From positions 744,001 to 808,000 of the forward strand of contig NZ_AP023257.1 in NCBI RefSeq assembly GCF_016756595.1: 64,000 bases of DNA, given 5' to 3'. The position numbers and the translations under genes are program-made. The stretch comes from Mesorhizobium sp. L-2-11. GTDB lineage: Bacteria > Pseudomonadota > Alphaproteobacteria > Rhizobiales > Rhizobiaceae. Positions 1 through 12,038 of the stretch are shown piece by piece; positions within the stretch are counted from its first letter, which is position 1, and every line of letters starts with the position of its first letter. The notes beneath the pieces were generated by a model that was not told where the DNA came from, did no database searches, and was given only the letters and a program-made list of their open reading frames with translations.

Positions 1-31
1 GAGAAGGGAGAGCCGTGCCGCATCCCCTCTC

Positions 32-2050
32 CTATCCGCGCCGCAACCGCCGCTCCAATTCCTCGGCGTCCGTTATCACCGGCAGGCAGACCTGTCCGGT
101 GCACAGCCAGGCGCCGGGCTCGGTCGTTGGCGGCAAAACGCCGCCTGGCAGTGTCGTCAGGTCTGTCGCCGAACCGACCGGCACGATCGTGTCGATCCGG
201 CGCGGGTCCGGATTTCGATTCGCAACCGGAACAAGCCCCGGATTCTCGGGACTATCCACCAGCACCAGTTTCAACGGCTCGAGCGCCAAGGCGCAGGCGT
301 TGACGATACCGGCCTGGCCATAGGCCTGATGCGCCGCACGGCCGGCCGCGTGTTCGGCGACCTTCCAGGTCTTTTCCTGCAATTCGGGATCGCCCGAAAG
401 CGAGGACATCAGGACCATGGCCTCGATGATCTGGCCGGTGGCTGAAGGAATGGCCTCGTCGGCATCGCCCCTGATGCGGATCGGCACGTCACTGCTGTCC
501 GACGCGGTGAGATAGTAGCCGGTGTTGTTCTCATCGCTGTGCCATTGATCGAGCTGCGCGATGAATTGGCCGGTCAGTTCGGCATAGCTCGACGTGCCGG
601 TGGCCTCGAACAAGGAGATCGCGGCGTTGGCCATGGCGGCGTAATCGCTCGACAGCGCCGGAAACAGCTTCTTTGCGCCAAGCATAGAATGCGGCAGGCG
701 GCCGTCTCGGCCGGCACTGGCAATGGCAGCAAACGCCTGTTCCGCCGCCTCGATCCAGTCGATCCGTTTCAGGGCGCGCCCGGCTTCGGCGAGAGCCGCG
801 ATCACCAGGCCGTTCCAGTCGGTCAGGATTTTTCCGTCACGCCCGGGCCTGACGCGCTGCTCCCTGGCTGCCAGGAGTTCTTCTTTGAGCGGGATGAGCC
901 GGTCGCGATCGGCAACGCTTTGTTTTTGCTGGACCGCAGTCTGGTGGATTATCGGCTTGCCTTCCCAGCCATGCGGGCTGGAAAGCGTGAAGTATGGGAA
1001 AAACAACGCTGATTCGTCGCCGAGAGCGGTTTCGATCTCATCCCTGCTCCAGGTGTAGAACAACCCCTCCTCGCCCTCGCTGTCAGCGTCCAGGCTGGCA
1101 GCGAAAGCGCCGCCATCGACGCGCATCTCGCGTAACAGCCAACGAACAGTCTCTTCGATTCGCAGCCGGAACAAATCATTGCCGGTCGCCGCGTAAGCCC
1201 AGTTGCACAGCCTGATGAGCTGCGCGTTGTCGTAGAGCATCTTTTCGAAATGCGGCACCAGCCATTCGGCATCGGTCGAATAGCGGCTGAGGCCGCCGGC
1301 GACATGGTCATAGATGCCGCCCGCCAGCATCTTTTCGAGGCTGAGCAGGACAGCGTCGCGATGGGCCGTGGCGCCGTCGCGCAGCCAGGACAGCCACAGC
1401 GTCTGCATGAACGGCGCATTGGGGAATTTGGGCGCGCCGCGCAGGCCGCCCAGGTCCCTGTCGATCATGCCGTCGATGCCGTTGGCGAGCGTCGCCAGCG
1501 TGTCGCGGTCGAGCACCGCCTTGGCATGGCTGCCGGCCAGACGCGCCTCGACATGCGTGGTCAGGCCGTCGGCGCTTTGGTTAACGCTTTGTTTCTTCTC
1601 GCGCCATGCCTTGTCGACCGCCTCCAGTACCTGGACGAAGCCCGGACGGCCGTAGCGGGCTTCGCGCGGAAAATAGGTGCCGCCCCAGAACGGCTTGCCG
1701 TCGGGCGTCAAAAACATGGTCAGCGGCCAACCACCCTGCTCGCCCATCGCCGACAATGCGGCCATATAGATCTGGTCGATGTCCGGCCGCTCCTCGCGAT
1801 CGACCTTGATATTGACGAACAGACGGTTCATGACGGCGGCGACGTCGTCGTTCTCAAAACTTTCGTGCGCCATGACATGGCACCAGTGGCAGGCGGCGTA
1901 GCCGACCGAGAGCAGGATCGGCCGCTCGAGCGCCTTGGCTTCGGCGAGAGACGCCGGCGACCACGCCCGCCAATGCACCGGGTTGCCGCTGTGCTGCTGC
2001 AGATAGGGGCTGGCCTCTTCGGCAAGCAGATTTTTCGCGGGCAACGTCAT
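32..2050 (-). CDS. Thioredoxin-fold DUF255 protein (YyaL/SPATA20 family)
   Basis: A 672-residue protein with an N-terminal thioredoxin-like DUF255 domain followed by a long alpha/alpha-barrel-like region, as in the YyaL/SPATA20 family. The N-terminus MTLPAKNLLAEEASPYLQQH and the CHWCH motif (Cys54, Cys57) are diagnostic. The open frame extends 61 codons upstream, but that stretch lies over mnmE and lacks family similarity, so the ATG at 2050 is preferred. It is divergent from mnmE with only about 65 bp between the starts, so the promoters must be tightly packed. No biochemical role is firmly established for the family; a redox or carbohydrate-related role is only inferred from the folds. Confidence 0.88.
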   Translation of the reverse strand: MTLPAKNLLAEEASPYLQQHSGNPVHWRAWSPASLAEAKALERPILLSVGYAACHWCHVMAHESFENDDVAAVMNRLFVNIKVDREERPDIDQIYMAALSAMGEQGGWPLTMFLTPDGKPFWGGTYFPREARYGRPGFVQVLEAVDKAWREKKQSVNQSADGLTTHVEARLAGSHAKAVLDRDTLATLANGIDGMIDRDLGGLRGAPKFPNAPFMQTLWLSWLRDGATAHRDAVLLSLEKMLAGGIYDHVAGGLSRYSTDAEWLVPHFEKMLYDNAQLIRLCNWAYAATGNDLFRLRIEETVRWLLREMRVDGGAFAASLDADSEGEEGLFYTWSRDEIETALGDESALFFPYFTLSSPHGWEGKPIIHQTAVQQKQSVADRDRLIPLKEELLAAREQRVRPGRDGKILTDWNGLVIAALAEAGRALKRIDWIEAAEQAFAAIASAGRDGRLPHSMLGAKKLFPALSSDYAAMANAAISLFEATGTSSYAELTGQFIAQLDQWHSDENNTGYYLTASDSSDVPIRIRGDADEAIPSATGQIIEAMVLMSSLSGDPELQEKTWKVAEHAAGRAAHQAYGQAGIVNACALALEPLKLVLVDSPENPGLVPVANRNPDPRRIDTIVPVGSATDLTTLPGGVLPPTTEPGAWLCTGQVCLPVITDAEELERRLRRG

Positions 2051-2114
2051 TGTCGATAACTCGGCAATCTGTCGGTGAACAAGCGAAGCTAGGGCGGTTG
2101 TGCTGGGTCGGCAA

Positions 2115-3437
2115 ATGATTTCAGGTAATTCCATTGTCGCCCTGTCGAGCGGCCGGCTGCCGGCAGGGGTTGCCGTGATCCGCATTTCCGGCCCGCAAAG
2201 CCGATTCGTCGTTGAAACGATTGCCGGTTCCATGGTTCAGAACCGTGTTGCCACCTATCGGCAGTTCAGAGCGCCGGACGGATCGGTGCTCGACAGCGGG
2301 CTGGTCGTTTTCTTTGCCGGCCCAAACAGCTTTACCGGCGAGGATATTGCCGAGTTCCATGTCCATGGCGGGCGAGCCGTCGTGGCGAAGATGCTGGAGG
2401 TGATCGCCGGCTTCGACGACGTCAGGCATGCCGAGCCGGGCGAATTCACCCGCCGCGCCTTTCTGAACGGCAAAGTCGATCTGGTCGAAACCGAGGCGCT
2501 GGCCGATCTCGTCAATGCCGAGACCGAGGCGCAGCGGCGCTTTGCCGTGCAGAATGCCGAAGGCGTGCAAAGCGAGCTCTACCTCGACTGGCGCCGTCGG
2601 CTGATCCATGCGCGGGCGATGATCGAGGCGGAAATCGATTTTGCCGACGAAGACGATGTGCCGGGTTCCGCTGCGGAGACGGTCTGGTTGGACGTTCGCG
2701 CGATGATCGAGGAGATCGAGCGTCATGTCCAAGGGTTCCGAGCCGCCGAAATCATCCGTGACGGCTTCGAGGTCGTCATCCTCGGTGCGCCGAATGCAGG
2801 CAAATCGAGCCTGTTCAACGCTCTGGCCCGGCGCGAAGCGGCGATCGTCACCGAGGAGCCCGGTACCACCCGCGATCTGCTTGAAGTGGTGCTGGACCTG
2901 GAGGGGATGCGGGTAAGGATAACCGATACCGCCGGCTTGCGCGAGACGCCCGGCAGGATCGAGGCGATCGGCATCGAAAGGGCGAGGAGCAAGGCCGGCA
3001 CTGCCGATCTGCTGCTGGTGCTGGAGGATATGGTGGAGCCGGTCCCGATCGGCGCAATACCGGACGATGTTCCGGCGTTGCGGATCGGGACGAAGGTCGA
3101 TTTGCTGGGGGATGAATCGCTTGCGATGCACTACGATTCGGTAATCTCGACGAGGGACGGCACCGGGCTGGCGGAACTGCTGGCCGAGATCGGCCAACTT
3201 GCCGCGGCGCAGGTCGGCCAGGCCGGCGATATCCTGCCGTCGCGGCTGCGGCACGTCGATCTGCTCACCGAGACGATGGGTTTCCTGTGTGCGGCGGTGA
3301 AGGGGGAGGATCGCGGGCAGGAGCTGCGGGCCGAGGAATTGCGGCTGGCAGCGGATCGGCTTGGCCGCATTGTTGGAGCGGTCGATGTCGAGGACATGCT
3401 GGATGTTATTTTCTCGCAGTTTTGTATTGGCAAGTGA
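2115..3437 (+). CDS. mnmE: tRNA modification GTPase MnmE
   Basis: Forms a complex with MnmG that installs the carboxymethylaminomethyl group on U34 of certain tRNAs. The 440-residue protein starts with the typical MISGNSIVALSSGRLPAG tetrahydrofolate-binding domain. It carries a G1 loop GAPNAGKSS, a switch DTAGLRET and a G4-like TKVD (NKxD is more usual), and ends in the hallmark CIGK whose Cys is needed for modification. A GTG 15 bases upstream would add five unconserved residues, so ATG 2115 is chosen. The stop codon lies within a parS-like site, and mnmG follows after 162 bp. Confidence 0.97.
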   Translation: MISGNSIVALSSGRLPAGVAVIRISGPQSRFVVETIAGSMVQNRVATYRQFRAPDGSVLDSGLVVFFAGPNSFTGEDIAEFHVHGGRAVVAKMLEVIAGFDDVRHAEPGEFTRRAFLNGKVDLVETEALADLVNAETEAQRRFAVQNAEGVQSELYLDWRRRLIHARAMIEAEIDFADEDDVPGSAAETVWLDVRAMIEEIERHVQGFRAAEIIRDGFEVVILGAPNAGKSSLFNALARREAAIVTEEPGTTRDLLEVVLDLEGMRVRITDTAGLRETPGRIEAIGIERARSKAGTADLLLVLEDMVEPVPIGAIPDDVPALRIGTKVDLLGDESLAMHYDSVISTRDGTGLAELLAEIGQLAAAQVGQAGDILPSRLRHVDLLTETMGFLCAAVKGEDRGQELRAEELRLAADRLGRIVGAVDVEDMLDVIFSQFCIGK

Positions 3438-3450
3438 CTCACGTGAAACA
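3435..3450 (+). promoter_or_regulatory. parS-like site 1 (two mismatches)
   Basis: Reads TGACTCACGTGAAACA, matching the parS consensus TGTTTCACGTGAAACA at 14 of 16 positions. It begins on the mnmE stop codon. ParB from the nearby parAB operon is the expected ligand. Confidence 0.7.
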
Positions 3451-3473
3451 TTGGGAGATTGGATGGCTTCGGG

Positions 3474-3489
3474 TGATTCACGTGAAACA
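3474..3489 (+). promoter_or_regulatory. parS-like site 2 (one mismatch)
   Basis: Reads TGATTCACGTGAAACA, 15 of 16 matches to the palindromic parS consensus. It lies in the mnmE-mnmG gap, 39 bp (centre to centre) from site 1 and from site 3. Confidence 0.85.
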
Positions 3490-3512
3490 CCACGCGATCA
3501 GCTCGAAGGCAT

Positions 3513-3528
3513 TGTTTCACGTGAAACG
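3513..3528 (+). promoter_or_regulatory. parS-like site 3 (one mismatch)
   Basis: Reads TGTTTCACGTGAAACG, 15 of 16 matches. The three gap sites start at 3435, 3474 and 3513, exactly 39 bp apart, so they present similar helical faces. Confidence 0.88.
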
Positions 3529-3599
3529 AGCGCCACGTATTCTTGACAGCGCGTGCATCCGGGCACATGTGTCGGTGCTCTTGAACTCGGGATTCTAAA

Positions 3600-5474
3600 A
3601 TGACCGATCACTATGATGTGGTTGTGGTGGGCGGCGGCCATGCTGGTTGCGAGGCGGCCAGTGCTGCCGCGCGCGCTGGCGCGAAGACCGCTTTGGTGAC
3701 ACTGCGCTTCGCGACGATCGGCGTCATGTCGTGCAATCCGGCAATCGGCGGGCTTGGCAAGGGCCATCTGGTTCGCGAGATCGACGCCATGGACGGGCTG
3801 ATGGGGCGCGTTGCCGATGCGGCCGGCATCCAGTTCCGTTTGCTCAACCGCCGCAAGGGCCCGGCAGTTCGCGGGCCGCGGACGCAAGCCGACAGAAAAC
3901 TCTATCGGCTCGCCATGCAAGCGGCGATTCGCGAACAGGCGGGTCTCGACGTGGTCGAGGGCGAGGTGCTGGATTTCGAAATCGCCCATGGGCGCCTGGC
4001 GGCGGTGCTGCTGGCGGATGGCCGCCGGCTTGCCTGCGGCGCCGTGGTGCTGACCACCGGGACTTTCCTGCGCGGGTTGATCCATATCGGCGAGAAGAAA
4101 ATCGTTGCCGGCCGCATGAACGAGCAGGCCAGCCTCGGCCTGTCGGCGACGATGAGCCGCGCCGGCTTCAGGCTCGGGCGGTTGAAGACCGGCACGCCGC
4201 CGCGGCTGGACGGGCGAACGATCGATTGGGCGTCGCTGGAGAGCCAGGCGGCGGATGACGACCCGGTGCCGTTCTCGCTGATGACCGACCGCATCGACAA
4301 CCCGCAGATCCATTGCGGCATCACGCGCACAACTGGAGCGACGCACGAGCTGATCCGCGCCAATCTGGGTCGTTCCGCAATGTATTCCGGATCGATCGAA
4401 GGGGTGGGGCCGCGTTACTGCCCGTCGATCGAGGACAAGATCGTCAAGTTCGGCGACCGCGAAGGCCACCAGATTTTTCTGGAGCCGGAAGGGCTGGACG
4501 ACGACACCGTCTACCCGAACGGCATTTCGACCTCGCTGCCGGAGGACGCGCAGCTCGACATTTTGAAGACCATCCCAGGCCTTGAGCGCGCAACCATGCT
4601 GCAGCCCGGCTATGCCATCGAGTACGACCATGTCGATCCGCGCGAGCTCGAGCCGACGCTGGAGACGAAGCGGATTGGCGGTCTTTTTCTTGCCGGGCAG
4701 ATCAACGGCACCACCGGTTACGAGGAGGCCGGGGCGCAAGGATTGTTGGCCGGCCTGAACGCCGCGCGCAAAGCGTCGGCAAGCGATCAGGTCGTGCTCA
4801 GCCGCACCGAGGCCTATATCGGGGTGATGGTCGACGATCTGACCAGCCGCGGCATCGCCGAACCGTATCGGATGTTCACCTCGCGGGCCGAATTCCGGCT
4901 GTCGCTGCGCGCCGACAATGCCGATGAGCGGCTGACGCCGCTGGCGATGAAGCTCGGGATTGCCTCGCAGGAGCGGACGCAACGCTTCAACGACGTCGTG
5001 CAGGACCTTGAAAAGGCGCGGGACCTTGCGCTTGGCACGACCATGACCCCCAACGAAGCGGCGCGTCATGGGCTGGAGATCAACCGGGATGGGGTGCGCC
5101 GCTCGGCCTATGAATTGCTGGCCTATCCCGGCGTCGATGTCGCCTGGCTGGGCCGAATCGCCCCGCAGTTTGCGGGCATTGACAGCAAAACGGCCGAACG
5201 CCTTGAAACGGAAGCGAAATATTCCGTCTATCTCGATCGCCAGCAAGCCGACGTCACCCAGATCAGGCATGAGGAGAGCCGGTTGATCCCGGCTTCTCTC
5301 GACTTTGCTTCGGTTCCTGGCCTGTCCAACGAGCTGAAGCAAAAGATGCTGGCGCGCCAGCCGCGCTCGATCGCCGACGCTCAGCGTATGGAAGGGATGA
5401 CGCCGGCGGCGCTGGCGATCATCGTCGCGCATGTCCGCAACGCCGAAGCCGCCGCGCGAAGGAATGTTGCGTGA
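3600..5474 (+). CDS. mnmG: tRNA uridine-5-carboxymethylaminomethyl modification enzyme MnmG
   Basis: FAD/NADH-dependent partner of MnmE in U34 modification. The 624-residue protein opens with the dinucleotide-binding motif [13 protein letters not shown]. It has the family blocks [14 protein letters not shown] and [14 protein letters not shown], and ends in the GidA-associated helical domain ([13 protein letters not shown]). Length is normal for the family. The stop overlaps the rsmG GTG by four bases (GTGA), indicating translational coupling. Confidence 0.97.
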   Translation: MTDHYDVVVVGGGHAGCEAASAAARAGAKTALVTLRFATIGVMSCNPAIGGLGKGHLVREIDAMDGLMGRVADAAGIQFRLLNRRKGPAVRGPRTQADRKLYRLAMQAAIREQAGLDVVEGEVLDFEIAHGRLAAVLLADGRRLACGAVVLTTGTFLRGLIHIGEKKIVAGRMNEQASLGLSATMSRAGFRLGRLKTGTPPRLDGRTIDWASLESQAADDDPVPFSLMTDRIDNPQIHCGITRTTGATHELIRANLGRSAMYSGSIEGVGPRYCPSIEDKIVKFGDREGHQIFLEPEGLDDDTVYPNGISTSLPEDAQLDILKTIPGLERATMLQPGYAIEYDHVDPRELEPTLETKRIGGLFLAGQINGTTGYEEAGAQGLLAGLNAARKASASDQVVLSRTEAYIGVMVDDLTSRGIAEPYRMFTSRAEFRLSLRADNADERLTPLAMKLGIASQERTQRFNDVVQDLEKARDLALGTTMTPNEAARHGLEINRDGVRRSAYELLAYPGVDVAWLGRIAPQFAGIDSKTAERLETEAKYSVYLDRQQADVTQIRHEESRLIPASLDFASVPGLSNELKQKMLARQPRSIADAQRMEGMTPAALAIIVAHVRNAEAAARRNVA

Positions 5475-6106
5475 GCGCTGCCGCATGGGCGAGCCTGCAA
5501 GCGGCTGCCGGTCCGGTTTCACGTGAAACATTCGAACGCCTGGTCGAGTTCGAGACGGTGTTTCAGAAATGGAACCGCCGGATAAACCTGGCGGCGCAGT
5601 CGACGCAGGGCGATGTCTGGCGCCGCCACATCCTCGACAGCGCGCAGCTGGCGCGAATCAAACCAGACGCGAAGCGCTGGGTCGATCTCGGCTCCGGTGG
5701 CGGTTTTCCCGGCCTGGTGCTGGCGTTTCTGCTGGCCGAGCGCGACGGCGCCAGCATCGATATGGTTGAAAGCAACCGGAAAAAAGCATCGTTCCTGCAA
5801 GCGGTCGTCGGCCAGTTCAACCTGCCCGCGAGAGTCGTCGCACGGCGCATCGATGATGCCTATCCGCTTGTTTCGACACCTCAAATCGTCACGGCCAGGG
5901 CGCTGGCATCGCTTCCGGTGTTGCTCGATTTGTCGGCGCCTTGGCTGACGGCGGGCGCCTGCGGCCTGTTCCACAAAGGCCGGGATTACCGCACTGAAGT
6001 GGCAGAAAGCGCTCAACGATGGTCGTTCGATCTGGTAGAACATGCCAGCGCGACCGACGCTCATGGCGTCATCCTCGAACTGTCTGATTTGCGCCAACTG
6101 ACTTAA
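5471..6106 (+). CDS. rsmG: 16S rRNA (guanine-N7) methyltransferase RsmG
   Basis: SAM-dependent methyltransferase that makes m7G near position 527 of 16S rRNA. The 211-residue protein has the SAM-binding block [18 protein letters not shown] and the following [13 protein letters not shown]. It starts at GTG 5471, overlapping the mnmG stop. A parS-like site is embedded in codons 15-20, where it encodes VSRETF, so the DNA is both coding and a likely ParB target. Confidence 0.95.
   Translation: MSAAAWASLQAAAGPVSRETFERLVEFETVFQKWNRRINLAAQSTQGDVWRRHILDSAQLARIKPDAKRWVDLGSGGGFPGLVLAFLLAERDGASIDMVESNRKKASFLQAVVGQFNLPARVVARRIDDAYPLVSTPQIVTARALASLPVLLDLSAPWLTAGACGLFHKGRDYRTEVAESAQRWSFDLVEHASATDAHGVILELSDLRQLT
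5515..5530 (+). promoter_or_regulatory. parS-like site 4 inside rsmG
   Basis: Reads GGTTTCACGTGAAACA, 15 of 16 matches to the parS consensus, inside the rsmG coding sequence about 2 kb from the three-site cluster. Intragenic parS in gidB/rsmG-type loci is known from other bacteria. Confidence 0.85.
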
Positions 6107-6122
6107 GATCGGCGACCTCGGC

Positions 6123-6944
<822 letters not shown>

Positions 6945-6979
6945 ACGCTGACACAACACCGAAACGATCTGGACAGACG

Positions 6980-7864
6980 ATGAGCGAAGACCTTTCGAGA
7001 AAAAGACTGGGCCGGGGATTGGCGGCGCTGATCGGCGAAATCGATCGTCCGGCAGCAGTGGAAAAGCCGGGCATGAATGCCGACGGCAAGGTGCCGATCG
7101 AGTTCCTGAGCCCGAACCCCAAGAATCCGCGCCGGCATTTTGGCGACGCCGACCTGACCGATCTTGCCCAGTCGATCCGCGAACATGGCGTGGTGCAGCC
7201 GGTGGTGGCACGGCCATCGCCGACGCAAGCTGGCCGCTACGAGATCATTGCCGGCGAGCGGCGCTGGCGCGCGGCGCAGCGCGCCGGGCTGAGCGAGATC
7301 CCGATCATCGTGCGCGATGTCAACGATCGCACCGCGCTCGAACTGGCGATCATCGAAAATGTCCAGCGCACCGACCTCAATCCGGTCGAGGAGGCGATGG
7401 GCTACCAGCAGCTGATCGACGATCACGGCTACACCCAGGCCGATCTCGGCCAGGTGATCGGCAAGAGCCGCAGCCATGTCGCCAACACGCTGCGGCTGTT
7501 GAAGCTGCCGGACGTGATCCGCGACATGCTGGTCGACGGCGCGCTGTCGGCCGGCCATGCCCGTACATTGGTGACGGCGCAGGATCCGGCGGGTCTGGCC
7601 AAGCGCATCGTCGAGGACGGGCTTTCGGTGCGCCAGGCCGAAGCACTGGCGCAGATGCCGGCGGGTGCGCCGACGGTGAAGCGACAGCCTGCAGCACCGG
7701 TGCAAAAGGATGCTGATACGCGGGCGCTGGAAAAGCTGATGACCGACACGCTCGGCATGTTCGTCACCATCGAGCACAACGAGCGCGGCGGCGTGATCAG
7801 CGTCGCCTATCGGACGCTGGAGCAGCTCGACGAGCTATGCCGGCGGCTGAAGCAGGAGGGGTGA
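6980..7864 (+). CDS. parB: Chromosome partitioning protein ParB
   Basis: DNA-binding CTPase that loads at parS and spreads. The 294-residue protein starts MSEDLSRKRLGRGLAALIG, the N-terminal ParA-stimulating peptide. It contains the GERRWRA CTP-binding box and the helix-turn-helix region around TQADLGQVIGKSRSHVANTLR, and ends in the dimerisation domain. The frame is open 37 codons further upstream inside parA, but the conserved N-terminus fixes ATG 6980. Its likely targets are the four parS-like sites just upstream. Confidence 0.96.
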   Translation: MSEDLSRKRLGRGLAALIGEIDRPAAVEKPGMNADGKVPIEFLSPNPKNPRRHFGDADLTDLAQSIREHGVVQPVVARPSPTQAGRYEIIAGERRWRAAQRAGLSEIPIIVRDVNDRTALELAIIENVQRTDLNPVEEAMGYQQLIDDHGYTQADLGQVIGKSRSHVANTLRLLKLPDVIRDMLVDGALSAGHARTLVTAQDPAGLAKRIVEDGLSVRQAEALAQMPAGAPTVKRQPAAPVQKDADTRALEKLMTDTLGMFVTIEHNERGGVISVAYRTLEQLDELCRRLKQEG

Positions 7865-7917
7865 TTAGCCGGCAAAGTGTAGCGGAATCAGTCGAGGGGT
7901 GGTCACCTCGGTTTCTT

Positions 7918-8107
7918 CCTTCTCCCCTGTGGGAGAAGGTGGATTGGCGCGTAGCGCCAAGACGGATGAGGGGGTGTTCCAGCTTGGCGCCATCGGTGGC
8001 GGCGGTGTTAAGGACGACGAGTTCGAGATCACCAACGCCTCATTCCTTCCAGCACCCCTCATCCGACCGAGCTTCGCTCGGCCACCTTCTCCCACAGGGG
8101 GAGAAGG
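7918..8107. repeat. RIME-like palindromic repeat, family A, copy 1
   Basis: Two inverted arms with end hairpins (CTTCTCCCCTGTGGGAGAAGG and its complement). The left inner hairpin is GGCGCGTAGCGCC and the right one is CGAGCTTCGCTCG, so the two arms are not the same type. It fills the gap between convergent parB and holA and could act as a two-way terminator. Confidence 0.85.
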
Positions 8108-8120
8108 CAAGACGGAGCAC

Positions 8121-9164
8121 CTACCGCTGCGCCAACCTTGCACTCTCCAAAGCAATGCCGAGCAGCGCCTGTCGGGCCAGCGCGACCGCGAGGTCCGGCC
8201 GGCGCCGCGTCTGCAGGACCGCCGTCTGCAGCCGGGTCAAGGCGCGGCCGAGCGCCTCGCTGCTCCAGCGTTCGAGGGCCTTTTCGACCAGCTTGCGCCG
8301 CGCGAAAAAAACCGGTGGGCGCGCCGCGGCGACGACCGAAGCAGCGTTGCGGCCGCCGGTGTCCATCAGACCGCGCATCGCCTGGATCGCCTGCAGCTGC
8401 CGCATCGCCGACGAAAGCACCAGAAAAGCCTGGCCGCCGGACTGGCAGTGACGGGTGAAGGCGATGTCGAAGTCGCCGACCTTGCCTTCGAGCAAGGCAT
8501 CGACGGCGTCGTCGAAGGACAGGCCGGAGACGTCGCCCGACGTCGCCTTGACGTCGTCGAGGCCGATTTCGCTCCGGCCGTGGGCATAGAGCACCAGCTT
8601 TTCGATCTCGCCGCGCGAGGCCAACCGGTCGCCACCGAGGTTGCGGCGCAGCGCCTGGCGGGCCTCCAGCGTCATCGACATGCCGGCCTTGCGCAATTCG
8701 TCGTCGATGACGGTATCGATGTCCCGCGCCTCGTCGGCGTAGCACGGCAGCGCCATGGCAATGTCGGCCGCCTCGACGATGGCGCGCAGCCCGACGCCCT
8801 TCTTCAGGTCGCCGGCCTCGATCAGGATGATGGCGTCACGCGGCGGCTCAGTGGTCAGCGCCTTGACGTCGTCGGCAAGCGCCTTCTGGCCGGAGGCATT
8901 GCGCACCCAGAGCAGGCGCCGGTCCGAAAACATCGGCACGGTGCGTGCCTCGTCGAGCAGGCGGCCCTCGTCGCGATCGACTTCCGACCCGTCCAGCCTG
9001 ACCACCGAGAACGGATCGTCTAGCGGCAGGCCGGTTTTGCCGGCAAAGGCCTTTGCCCGCTCGGCGACCAGCCCGCGGTCGGGCCCGTAAAACAGGACGA
9101 TCGAGATGCGCGGATCCGGCCGCGCCAACCACGAATCGACCTCGTAACCTTTCTTCTGTGCCAT
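8121..9164 (-). CDS. holA: DNA polymerase III delta subunit
   Basis: Clamp-loader subunit that opens the beta clamp. The 347-residue protein has the HolA N-terminal block ISIVLFYGPDRGLVAERAKAF, the middle LKKGVGLRAIVEAA, and the C-terminal helical domain SFDDAVDALLEGK. It is convergent with parB. In many Rhizobiales holA lies beside lptE and leuS; neither is present here, since the upstream DNA is repeat sequence and the divergent bkd operon. Confidence 0.93.
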   Translation of the reverse strand: MAQKKGYEVDSWLARPDPRISIVLFYGPDRGLVAERAKAFAGKTGLPLDDPFSVVRLDGSEVDRDEGRLLDEARTVPMFSDRRLLWVRNASGQKALADDVKALTTEPPRDAIILIEAGDLKKGVGLRAIVEAADIAMALPCYADEARDIDTVIDDELRKAGMSMTLEARQALRRNLGGDRLASRGEIEKLVLYAHGRSEIGLDDVKATSGDVSGLSFDDAVDALLEGKVGDFDIAFTRHCQSGGQAFLVLSSAMRQLQAIQAMRGLMDTGGRNAASVVAAARPPVFFARRKLVEKALERWSSEALGRALTRLQTAVLQTRRRPDLAVALARQALLGIALESARLAQR

Positions 9165-10900
<1,736 letters not shown>

Positions 10901-10902
10901 CC

Positions 10903-11916
10903 ATGCCAAGACGGACCATGATTGAGGCGATCCGCGACGCCATGGACGTGTCGATGGGGCGCGACGAACGCGTCATCGTGTTCGGCGAGGATGTCGGTTT
11001 TTTCGGCGGCGTGTTTCGCTGCACGCAAGGGCTGCAGGCGAAATACGGCAAGAGCCGCTGTTTCGACACGCCGATCAGCGAATCGGGCATCGTCGGCTCG
11101 GCCATCGGCATGGCCGCCTACGGCCTGAAACCTTGCGTCGAGGTGCAGTTTGCCGACTATGTTTATCCGGCCTATGACCAGATCGTCTCGGAGGCTGCGC
11201 GGCTGCGTTATCGCTCGAACGGCGATTTCACCTGCCCGATCGTGGTCAGGATGCCGACCGGCGGCGGCATTTTCGGCGGCCAGACCCACAGCCAGAGCCC
11301 GGAGGCGCTGTTTACCCATGTCTCCGGCCTGAAGGTCGTCGTGCCGTCCAATCCGCATGACGCCAAGGGTCTTCTGATCGCGGCGATAGAGGATCCCGAT
11401 CCGGTGATATTCCTGGAACCGAAGCGGCTCTACAACGGCCCGTTCGATGGCCATCACGAGCGCCCGGTAACGCCGTGGTCGAAGCATGAGCTCGGCGAGG
11501 TCGCCGACGGGCATTACACCGTCCCGCTCGGCAAGGCGGTGATCCGTCGGCCGGGCGCCGCGGTCACCGTTCTGGCCTACGGCACAATGGTCTATGTCGC
11601 GCAGGCGGCGGCCGAGGAGACCGGCATCGACGCCGAGATCATCGATCTGAGGACGCTGCTGCCGCTCGATCTCGAGACGATCGTCGACTCGGTCAACAGG
11701 ACAGGCCGCTGCGTGGTCGTGCACGAGGCGACGCTGACATCCGGCTTCGGCGCCGAGTTGTCGGCGCTGGTGCAGGAAAACTGCTTCTACCACCTGGAAG
11801 CGCCCGTGGTGCGGGTCGCCGGCTGGGACACGCCCTATCCGCATGCGCAGGAGTGGGATTATTTTCCCGGTCCGACCAGGCTCGGCCGCGCGCTCGTCGA
11901 AACGATGGAAGCCTAG
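10903..11916 (+). CDS. bkdA2: 2-oxoisovalerate dehydrogenase E1 beta subunit
   Basis: Transketolase-like beta subunit completing the E1 heterotetramer. The 337-residue protein begins MPRRTMIEAIRDAMDVSMG and has GEDVGFFGGVFRCTQGL, PISESGIVGSAIGMA and the C-terminal transketolase domain (VVVHEATLTSGFGAELSALV). It starts 2 bp after bkdA1, so translation is probably coupled. An interspersed repeat separates it from bkdB. Confidence 0.95.
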   Translation: MPRRTMIEAIRDAMDVSMGRDERVIVFGEDVGFFGGVFRCTQGLQAKYGKSRCFDTPISESGIVGSAIGMAAYGLKPCVEVQFADYVYPAYDQIVSEAARLRYRSNGDFTCPIVVRMPTGGGIFGGQTHSQSPEALFTHVSGLKVVVPSNPHDAKGLLIAAIEDPDPVIFLEPKRLYNGPFDGHHERPVTPWSKHELGEVADGHYTVPLGKAVIRRPGAAVTVLAYGTMVYVAQAAAEETGIDAEIIDLRTLLPLDLETIVDSVNRTGRCVVVHEATLTSGFGAELSALVQENCFYHLEAPVVRVAGWDTPYPHAQEWDYFPGPTRLGRALVETMEA

Positions 11917-12020
11917 CGCATGACCCCGAAAAATCGAATCGATTTTCGGAAAGGATCATGCGCAGATTCAAAATTGCTACAGCGTCCTTTGCGCGTCCAA
12001 AAGGACGCGCGGCGCTGTAG
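11917..12020. repeat. Palindromic repeat, family E, copy 1
   Basis: Starts at the bkdA2 stop: GCGCATGACCCCGAAAAAT, then GAAAGGATCATGCGCAGA, then a second palindrome CTACAGCGTCC...GGCGCTGTAG. A near copy is at 60024-60123 beside leuB. It ends 18 bp before bkdB. Confidence 0.85.
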
Positions 12021-12038
12021 GAGGGAGGCCTGACGACG

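Noticed and set aside
3498..5531. Long 677-codon minus-strand frame opposite mnmG and rsmG
   Set aside because: It is the GC-rich shadow of mnmG; its composition (Arg, His, Gln, Asp rich) matches no family and mnmG is certain.
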